Assembly (NCBI GenBank): GCA_016783285.1
Contig: JADHWW010000167.1
Coordinates: 1 to 11,533 of the forward strand
DNA: 11,533 bases
Reading direction: 5' to 3'
Origin: Anaerolineae bacterium
Lineage (GTDB): Bacteria > Chloroflexota > Anaerolineae > B4-G1
In this document: one piece after another, positions 6,723-11,533 of the stretch
Position numbering within the stretch: the stretch's first letter is position 1
How the letters are laid out: each line of letters begins with the position of its first letter
Made by a program: the position numbers and the translations under genes
Notes under the pieces: generated by a model
Databases searched by the model: none
Told to the model about the DNA's origin: nothing
Seen by the model: the letters and a program-made list of their open reading frames with translations, nothing else

Positions 6723-7480
6723 TCTTGCTCCCCCTCCTTCAATAACTCGACCATCTCTTTGCTAAAAAGCCGCTCCAGGTCGCGCATGCGCTGCGCTGCC
6801 GGCCGGGCATAGATGCCGGTGTGGCTGACCCGTAGCCCTGAGTCCACGATTGCCTGCAGCAGCCGGCATCCTGCCTCCACGGGATCGATGACCGTCACGT
6901 GGACGCGCGCTTCCAGGTCGGGCACGAACCCGGTCAGACCGGCGCAGCCCAGAAGCAACACGTCGGCGCCACGCTCCCTGAGCGCACGCCCGGCCCGTTC
7001 CAGAGCGTCCAACGTTTCGGCCCGATGCTCTTCAAAGTCGAGGACGCGCATATCCAGCGGGTAGGTGCCGGCATAGCGGGGTTCCAGCCCATAGGTACGT
7101 ACCATGCTGTCCATCAGTTCTACCGCCCGGCACATTCCTGCCAGGATGCCGAACTTTCCACCCAGCAAAAGCGCCAGCGACACTGATGCCTCGGCGACAC
7201 CCACGACGGGCGCCGTCACGACTTCTTTGAGCAGGTAAAGGCCGGGGTCACCAAAGCAGGCCAGGACAATACCGTCCACATCGGGATGCTCGCGCAGCAA
7301 AGGGAGTATGCACACACTGGCCAGGTGATAGTCACGCCACGATTCCAGCGATTCTGGGCCGGCCGGCGCACGCGCCACCACACAAGACCACGGTGGCTGG
7401 AAGACCCGTTCTGCTGTGGCGCGGATGCCAGCGGTCATCGCTGGCGAGGTATTAGGATTGACGACCAGTGCTCTGGGCAT
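6719..7480 (-). CDS. Asp/Glu/hydantoin racemase family protein
   Basis: A 253-residue racemase counted from the ATG at 7480. The two catalytic cysteines of the family are present: C75 (LACFGDPG) and C179 (LLGCAGLTG). The N-terminal VVNPNTS and the GKFGILAG segment are also typical of hydantoin and allantoin racemases. The enzyme would interconvert enantiomers of a 5-monosubstituted hydantoin (or allantoin) before ring opening. The frame extends to an ATG at 7522 inside the EcfA gene, but MPRALVVNPNTS at 7480 is the usual family N-terminus and starts four bases after the ATPase stop; no clear Shine-Dalgarno site precedes it, so coupling to the ATPase gene is likely. The stop overlaps the hydantoinase ATG by the ATGA junction. 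Family confident; exact substrate inferred from context. Confidence 0.9.
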   Translation of the reverse strand: MPRALVVNPNTSPAMTAGIRATAERVFQPPWSCVVARAPAGPESLESWRDYHLASVCILPLLREHPDVDGIVLACFGDPGLYLLKEVVTAPVVGVAEASVSLALLLGGKFGILAGMCRAVELMDSMVRTYGLEPRYAGTYPLDMRVLDFEEHRAETLDALERAGRALRERGADVLLLGCAGLTGFVPDLEARVHVTVIDPVEAGCRLLQAIVDSGLRVSHTGIYARPAAQRMRDLERLFSKEMVELLKEGEQE

Positions 7481-7484
7481 GGGG

Positions 7485-8330
7485 TTATGCTGACCGCTGG
7501 TACACGGCCGTGAAAGCATCATACATTTCGGGGACCGAGAGGACGTCGCGTGGAATGTCGTAGCCGTTCAGCGCCTGGGCCAATCGGGTGATCTGTGGTG
7601 GCTTGACGAAAGTCCCCGCAAGCAATTCTGGCTCGGCGAAAACTTCTCGGGTTGTGCCGTCCATCAGCACCTTGCCCTGTCCCAGAACGACTACCCGCTG
7701 GGCGTATTGGGCTACGATGGGCATCTCGTGGGTGATGATGACGATGGTATGGCCTTCTTCCCCCCACAGGTCGCGCAGGAAATCCATCACCTCCAGCGAT
7801 TGCTTGAGGTCCTGGCCGGTTGTGGGCTCGTCCACGATGATCATCTGAGGCCGCATCGCCAGAATAGAGGCGATAGCCACCCGCTGCCGCAGTCCCTTGG
7901 TTAAGAAGAAAGGATGCTCTGTGAACACGTCATCATGCACCCCGGCCACTCGTGCGGCCTCCTTCACACATATCTTGACTTCCTCCTCGCTCAACCCGAT
8001 ATTTCGTGGACCGTAAGCGATCTCTTTGAACACAGAGTCGTTGAAGAGTTGGTGGTCAGGGTTCTGGAACACATACCCTACCTTGGTGACGATCTTCTTG
8101 ACCGTACCTTTGGTGCGTGTGTCCAGTTCACCGATCTTGACGGTTCCTCGGGTGGGACGCAGAAGCCCGTTGAGACATTTGGCCAACGTCGTCTTGCCCG
8201 AGCCATTCTGCCCGATGAAGGCGATGAACTGGTTGGCATAGATATCGAGGTTGACATCGCGCAGAGCCAGAGTACCGTCGGGGTACGCAAATGTAAGATT
8301 GGAGACTTCGATCAGTCTTTCGGTGCTCAT
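7485..8330 (-). CDS. ecfA2: ECF transporter ATPase, second subunit
   Basis: A 281-residue ABC ATPase of the energy-coupling factor type. Walker A is GQNGSGKTT (40-48), the Q-loop VFQNPDHQ is canonical (Q89), Walker B plus catalytic Glu is IIVDEP (D167, E168), and the switch His is H201. The ABC signature, normally LSGGQ, is LTKGL (143-147), checked at the nucleotide level. It would pair with the preceding ATPase to power EcfT and the S component. Its gene follows the first ATPase by 12 bases with a GAGAGGGG ribosome site, and runs to within four bases of the racemase gene, which places transport and catabolism in the same operon. Confidence 0.93.
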   Translation of the reverse strand: MSTERLIEVSNLTFAYPDGTLALRDVNLDIYANQFIAFIGQNGSGKTTLAKCLNGLLRPTRGTVKIGELDTRTKGTVKKIVTKVGYVFQNPDHQLFNDSVFKEIAYGPRNIGLSEEEVKICVKEAARVAGVHDDVFTEHPFFLTKGLRQRVAIASILAMRPQMIIVDEPTTGQDLKQSLEVMDFLRDLWGEEGHTIVIITHEMPIVAQYAQRVVVLGQGKVLMDGTTREVFAEPELLAGTFVKPPQITRLAQALNGYDIPRDVLSVPEMYDAFTAVYQRSA

Positions 8331-8342
8331 AGCAGACCCCTC

Positions 8343-9200
8343 TCAGTCCGATGTCCCCGCCAGCACGCTTTCTACAGCCGCGACGGTGTCCTCAAAGTGG
8401 ATAGGAAGCGACTCTTCGAGCAGCCCTCGCTGCTTGAGACGACTGGCGAAAGCCGTGGCCTGCGGCGGTTGGATGGCGTGTGCTTCGAGGAACGCGATGT
8501 CTTCAAAGAACTCCGCTGGCGGGGCTGCCTTGAGAATGCTCCCGTTGTAGACCAGCACCATCATATCGGACAGGGGGGCCACCTGCTCAATGTTGTGCTC
8601 CACCACAATGAGGGTCAAGTTCTCCTCTCGCTTGAGGTCGGTCAAGATCTGGAAGATAAAGTCCTTGCCTAGGGGATCGAGCATCGAAGTGGGCTCGTCA
8701 AGAATGAAGATGCGCGGCTTCATGGCCAGTACGCTGGCGATGGCTACGCGCTGCTTCTGACCACCGGAGATCTCGTACGGGGACTTGTCGAGCAAATCAT
8801 CAATCATTGCAGTTTCGCTGACCCAGTGCAGCCGCTCCTCAATCTCCTCCAGCGGCAGCCCGATATTCTCCATCCCGAACACGAGTTCCTCCTCCACCGT
8901 CATGGCGGTGAATTGGGACTCAGGGTCGGAGAACACGAAGCCGATCTCCCTGGCAAGTTCCTGCGCCGATTTGGTGCGGACATTCTCGCCGAACACCTCG
9001 ACCGTGCCGCGCCACACGCCGTGAAAACTACTGGGAATCAGCCCTTTGATGCACGAGACAAGCGTCGTCTTGCCACTCTCGTTGGGACCGACGATGCTGA
9101 CGAAGGCATTTTCCTTGATATCGAGGCTCACATGCTCGATGGCAAAGTTGTTGCGGCCAGAGTACTTCCAACTCAGGTCCTGGACAGATACAGCAATCAT
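8343..9200 (-). CDS. ecfA1: ECF transporter ATPase, first subunit
   Basis: A 285-residue ABC ATPase. Walker A is GPNESGKTT (38-46), the signature ISGGQ (144-148) is good, Walker B and catalytic Glu are FILDEP (D168, E169), and the switch His is H202. The Q-loop is unusual: the family's FQNPD is FSDPE, with S91 where the conserved Gln should stand. The protein is the partner of the second ATPase; together they form the cytoplasmic motor that docks on the two EcfT coupling helices. The ATG lies three bases after the EcfT stop. The order T-A-A behind an adjacent S gene is that of a dedicated (group I) ECF transporter. Confidence 0.93.
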   Translation of the reverse strand: MIAVSVQDLSWKYSGRNNFAIEHVSLDIKENAFVSIVGPNESGKTTLVSCIKGLIPSSFHGVWRGTVEVFGENVRTKSAQELAREIGFVFSDPESQFTAMTVEEELVFGMENIGLPLEEIEERLHWVSETAMIDDLLDKSPYEISGGQKQRVAIASVLAMKPRIFILDEPTSMLDPLGKDFIFQILTDLKREENLTLIVVEHNIEQVAPLSDMMVLVYNGSILKAAPPAEFFEDIAFLEAHAIQPPQATAFASRLKQRGLLEESLPIHFEDTVAAVESVLAGTSD

Positions 9201-9203
9201 CGG

Positions 9204-10100
9204 CTACCCCCCACTTAGCAGCGCCAGCAGGTACTGGCGCAGTGGTGACTGATCCACGGCGAACACTCCGAAGCCCAACCGCATGATCGCGACCGTCGCG
9301 AATAAGGCCACTTGCAGGATGATGAGTGCCACGTCAATGGATTTGATCGGGTACTTGGTCATAACGTAGTCGGAGCGCTCGCCTCCACCTTCTACCTTAC
9401 CCGAGATGGTGTAGCCTCGTGCATAAAGCGCGTTGCTGATTTCGTCAGCCCGGCGGATCGCCAAGGTGAACAATGGAATCATGTACATGACGTAGAGCTT
9501 GGCCCGGTCGCTCAAGGACATCGAAGACTCGTCCAGCCCTCGAGCGCGCTCTGCCTCACGTATAGTGCGCATATCCTCCATGAACATTCCCGCTGCACGG
9601 AGAGCAAGGCTCAGGAAGTAGGTGACAGCGAAGGGGATTTTAAGCGAGCGAACCGCCACCAGCGTGTCTCGTTCGCGATTGGTGGAAAAGTACTGAATCG
9701 TGCCAAACAACATTGCGACCAGTCGCCAGTAGCTGGCGAAGGTCCAGTACAGCGATTCAAAGTAGAACGTGGCGCCCAGGAACTCGAACGAGTGGAATGT
9801 CAGGTCGGCATGAGGGAAGACGATCGAGACGGTGAACATAAAGATGGCGACGGTGAACATCAGCGGGAGGTAAATCCTGAGCCCCGAGATGTCCACTCTT
9901 GCCCACCTCATGTAAAGCAGTATCAAGATCAGAAACGCAATGTTGATTTCGGGCAGGTCGATGAACATGGAGACCACGCTGAGAAACAACAGTGATACGA
10001 AGCGCGTGGCAGGGTGCAGTTGGTAGAGTGGCGACGTGATAGGTACGGTGCCCAGCAGCGTGCGCCGCATCCTGCGGACGGGTTGCATTGTCTGTGCCAC
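9204..10100 (-). CDS. ecfT: ECF transporter transmembrane subunit EcfT (CbiQ family)
   Basis: A 298-residue membrane protein counted from the GTG at 10100. Hydrophobic segments lie near residues 34-47, 52-65, 76-95, 127-138, 158-173 and 244-266, with a long cytoplasmic stretch between the last two. That stretch holds the two hallmark Ala-Arg-Gly motifs, ERARGLD (ARG at 186-188) and LYARGY (227-229), which sit in the coupling helices and contact the two ATPases. The N-terminus is basic (RRMRR), consistent with positive-inside topology. GTG is chosen because GGAGG lies seven bases upstream; the longer TTG start at 10115 would place that site inside the gene, and the ATG at 10088 has no ribosome site. 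The subunit links ATP hydrolysis to toppling of the S component. Family confident. Confidence 0.92.
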   Translation of the reverse strand: MAQTMQPVRRMRRTLLGTVPITSPLYQLHPATRFVSLLFLSVVSMFIDLPEINIAFLILILLYMRWARVDISGLRIYLPLMFTVAIFMFTVSIVFPHADLTFHSFEFLGATFYFESLYWTFASYWRLVAMLFGTIQYFSTNRERDTLVAVRSLKIPFAVTYFLSLALRAAGMFMEDMRTIREAERARGLDESSMSLSDRAKLYVMYMIPLFTLAIRRADEISNALYARGYTISGKVEGGGERSDYVMTKYPIKSIDVALIILQVALFATVAIMRLGFGVFAVDQSPLRQYLLALLSGG

Positions 10101-10107
10101 AGTATAG

Positions 10108-10112
10108 CCTCC
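10108..10112 (-). promoter_or_regulatory. Ribosome binding site deciding the ecfT GTG start
   Basis: GGAGG on the minus strand, seven bases before the GTG at 10100. It rules against the longer TTG start at 10115 because it lies within that extension. Confidence 0.55.
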
Positions 10113-10122
10113 CAAAACCTGG

Positions 10123-10155
10123 GTTGGGGGCTAGAGATGTTCTCCAGCCCCCAAC
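10123..10155 (-). terminator. Strong intercistronic hairpin between S-component and EcfT genes
   Basis: A perfect 10-base inverted repeat (GTTGGGGGCT at 10123-10132, AGCCCCCAAC at 10146-10155) continues after one mismatch with four more pairs (10134-10137 with 10141-10144) and closes on a 3-base loop. On the minus strand it is followed by CCAGGTTTTGGG, so only a short T-run trails it. It begins 22 bases after the S-component stop. It could be a partial terminator or an mRNA-stabilising stem that sets more S component than T/A module. It is not a convincing full Rho-independent terminator. Confidence 0.45.
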
Positions 10156-10177
10156 GCCTGTCGAGGTCTCATAGGCT

Positions 10178-10780
10178 CTAGGCCCAATAGCCCTTGCAGA
10201 AGGCCTTGGTCTTGATTACCAAGGGAGAGATGAACCTGAGCAGTAGCACGCCCAGTATCCACGAAGCGACGGTATTGCCAACGAACCAGCCAGCAAACGT
10301 GACCAGGTGAGCCTCAGGCGTGATCAGCCCGAATAGGCGCAGCACGGTGCTGCCCCACGCGGCGCCAAAGATGTTGGCTGCGATGATCCCGATGAGGGTA
10401 AAGACCCACCAGTCCTTGCCAGTCTTCAAGGCCGGATGGCACTTGAACTGGCGGAAGGACCAACCAGCAGCCATGCCCTGGACAAAGTTGGCCGGGACGT
10501 AGGCCAGCGAGATGGGCAGAGGGGCCGAACCACTCATCGCGTTTGAGATCAGCGGGAATACGAACCCCGCGATGCCGCCCCACATGCCGTACCAGATCGA
10601 ACCCACGGCCTGGATGGCCTGTCCAGGCCAGAATGCAGAAACGAAGCCGATAGGGATGGCCAGGCTGCCGAAAGTGCCCACCACAATGCCGATGCCTGTG
10701 AACAAGGCCAGCATCACAACATGGACGATGCCGGGCCTCCTGACTTCCCCTTCTTCCAATACCCAAACGTTCTCTTCCAT
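10178..10780 (-). CDS. ECF transporter substrate-binding (S) component, unknown specificity
   Basis: A 200-residue, very hydrophobic protein from the ATG at 10780. About six membrane segments are visible (around residues 18-46, 55-76, 82-104, 120-144 and 150-187, some holding two helices). A short charged N-terminus (EEGEVRRPG) precedes the first helix. Small-residue patterns in helix 1 (ALFTGIGIVVGTFGS) fit the AxxxA-like surface by which S components bind EcfT. Aromatic residues (FWPG, W63, Y64, W67) cluster where a ligand loop could lie. It is next to EcfT and two EcfA genes, so it should be their dedicated S component. I do not recognise its specificity: it does not obviously read as BioY, RibU, ThiT, FolT or CbiM. 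Context points to a cyclic ureide or related nitrogen compound (inference). The start is supported by AGGAGG at 10789-10794; the TTG at 10813 is less likely. Confidence 0.82.
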   Translation of the reverse strand: MEENVWVLEEGEVRRPGIVHVVMLALFTGIGIVVGTFGSLAIPIGFVSAFWPGQAIQAVGSIWYGMWGGIAGFVFPLISNAMSGSAPLPISLAYVPANFVQGMAAGWSFRQFKCHPALKTGKDWWVFTLIGIIAANIFGAAWGSTVLRLFGLITPEAHLVTFAGWFVGNTVASWILGVLLLRFISPLVIKTKAFCKGYWA

Positions 10781-10925
10781 GACAGTTCCCTCCTGATTCG
10801 TATGAGTGTTCAAACAGTGTTATGACATCCATCTTTGTCGGCGAGACATAACTGAAATCGATTCTATAAGCACCTCCTTTGTCAAACAGGTGGCGACGCG
10901 CCGTAGTCGGTCTCAATGTAGCCAA
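10781..10925 (-). other. 145-base gap upstream of the S-component gene
   Basis: No open frame, tRNA or recognised riboswitch is seen. On the minus strand CTGTTTGA occurs twice (10882-10889 and 10810-10817), each followed within about 25 bases by AGGAGG; only the second AGGAGG serves a gene. A TTGACA (10880-10885) and a TATAGA (10863-10868) are present but only 11 bases apart, too close for a sigma-70 promoter. A GTTATG/CATAAC inverted pair lies in between. This is the longest gap of the block and the likeliest place for an internal promoter, but none can be assigned. Confidence 0.3.
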
Positions 10926-11533
10926 CTACCGCATAACCAGGCTCATCACCGCCTTCTGCACGTGCAGCCGGTTCTCCGCTTCGTCGAAGACCACCGACTG
11001 TGACCCATCAATGACATCATCTTCGACTTCCCAACTCCGGTCGGCGGGCAGGCAGTGCATATAGATGGCGTTGGGGTCGGCCAGGGCCATGTACTCCGGC
11101 GTGGCCTTCCAGTCCTTGTAGCGGTCAAAGATCTCCTGCGCCAGTTGCGGGTTGTCCTCACCCACAGGGGGCTTGAATAGCTGGATCGGGCACCAGGCCT
11201 TGGGGTAGAGAACGTGTGCGCCCTCGGCGGCTTCCCTAAAGTCGTCAGTCACCTCGAAGGAGGCGCCGTTCATCTCGGCGTACTTTTCGCAGGCGGCGAT
11301 GACCTCGGGATCGAGCGCCATCTCCGGCGGGCGGGCCAGCACGGTGTCGCAACCCATCATTGAGGCAGCGATGATCGCGCTCTGGGGCACCGCACGCGGC
11401 TTGTGGACGCTGGGGGAGTAGGCCCAGGACATTACGAATTTGGTACCCTTGAAGGTAGCAAACTTCTCTTTAACCGTCAAGACGTCGGCCAGGGCCTGGA
11501 AGGGGTGGTACTTATCGCATTCCATGTTGAGGA
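10926..11533 (-). CDS. Knotted-type carbamoyltransferase, YgeW/acetylornithine-carbamoyltransferase-like (partial, N-terminus beyond right edge)
   Basis: The C-terminal 202 residues of a second carbamoyltransferase. The frame is open to the right edge, where it reads LNMECDKYHPFQALAD: the HPxQ motif of the carbamoyl-phosphate site is present, and the Met encoded at 11525 is internal, not a start. The segment VMSWAYSPSVHKPRAVPQS is the proline-rich loop characteristic of the knotted N-acetylornithine, N-succinylornithine and YgeW carbamoyltransferases. The substrate motif is the classical HCLP (MHCLPADRSWEV). It shares its C-terminal AENRLHVQKA ending with the other carbamoyltransferase at 4268-5305, but the two differ at HCLP/HPMP and in the loop, so they are divergent paralogues. 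It is followed by a 145-base gap and the S-component gene. Its acceptor is unknown; context favours a ureido-acid substrate used in the phosphorolytic direction. Confidence 0.87.
   Translation of the reverse strand, partial: LNMECDKYHPFQALADVLTVKEKFATFKGTKFVMSWAYSPSVHKPRAVPQSAIIAASMMGCDTVLARPPEMALDPEVIAACEKYAEMNGASFEVTDDFREAAEGAHVLYPKAWCPIQLFKPPVGEDNPQLAQEIFDRYKDWKATPEYMALADPNAIYMHCLPADRSWEVEDDVIDGSQSVVFDEAENRLHVQKAVMSLVMR

Noticed and set aside
7481..7522. ATG at 7522 as the racemase start
   Set aside because: It would place 38 bases inside the ATPase gene and add residues not seen in the family; VVNPNTS normally lies right at the N-terminus, as it does from 7480.
10863..10885. TTGACA and TATAGA as a sigma-70 promoter upstream of the S-component gene
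   Set aside because: The two hexamers are only 11 bases apart instead of about 17.

Overview
The window reads as one long, tightly packed block of genes, all transcribed from the minus strand (right to left). The DNA is GC-rich, uses TTG and GTG starts as well as ATG, and has short or overlapping gene junctions. The gene style (zinc-ribbon threonine synthase relative, four-helix-bundle S23-type ORF with G-rich flanks, complete ECF transporter operon) suggests an environmental, probably anaerobic bacterium, perhaps Chloroflexota/Anaerolineae. That placement is an impression and was not tested.

Layout in the direction of transcription: (1) 11533-10926, the C-terminal part of a knotted-type carbamoyltransferase that enters from beyond the right edge. 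(2) 10780-7485, a complete ECF transporter: S component, EcfT and two EcfA ATPases, with a strong hairpin between S and T. (3) 7480-4268, an Asp/Glu/hydantoin racemase, a HyuA-type hydantoinase/dihydropyrimidinase joined to it by an ATGA overlap, and a second, divergent carbamoyltransferase. (4) 4268-3688, a four-helix-bundle (S23/IVP-like) gene wedged in with G-rich repeats on both sides in inverted orientation, its stop overlapping the ATG of carbamate kinase. (5) 3691-2735, carbamate kinase. (6) 2635-427, an alpha/beta hydrolase with Asp at the nucleophile position and a threonine synthase-family PLP enzyme. (7) 407-1, the N-terminal part of a nucleotidyltransferase-domain protein that leaves the window at the left. 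No non-coding gap exceeds 150 bases.

Taken together, the core looks like an energy-conserving pathway for a cyclic ureide. The ECF transporter would import the ring compound, the racemase would interconvert its enantiomers, the hydantoinase would open the ring to an N-carbamoyl (ureido) acid, one or both carbamoyltransferases would run phosphorolytically to give carbamoyl phosphate, and carbamate kinase would turn that into ATP, NH3 and CO2. This resembles the E. coli ygeW-ygeX-ygeY-hyuA-yqeA cluster and the related purine/urate gene clusters of anaerobic gut bacteria. It differs in having two carbamoyltransferases, a dedicated ECF importer and a racemase, and in having a threonine synthase-like enzyme where YgeX (diaminopropionate ammonia-lyase) might be expected. 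The substrate cannot be read from the sequence.
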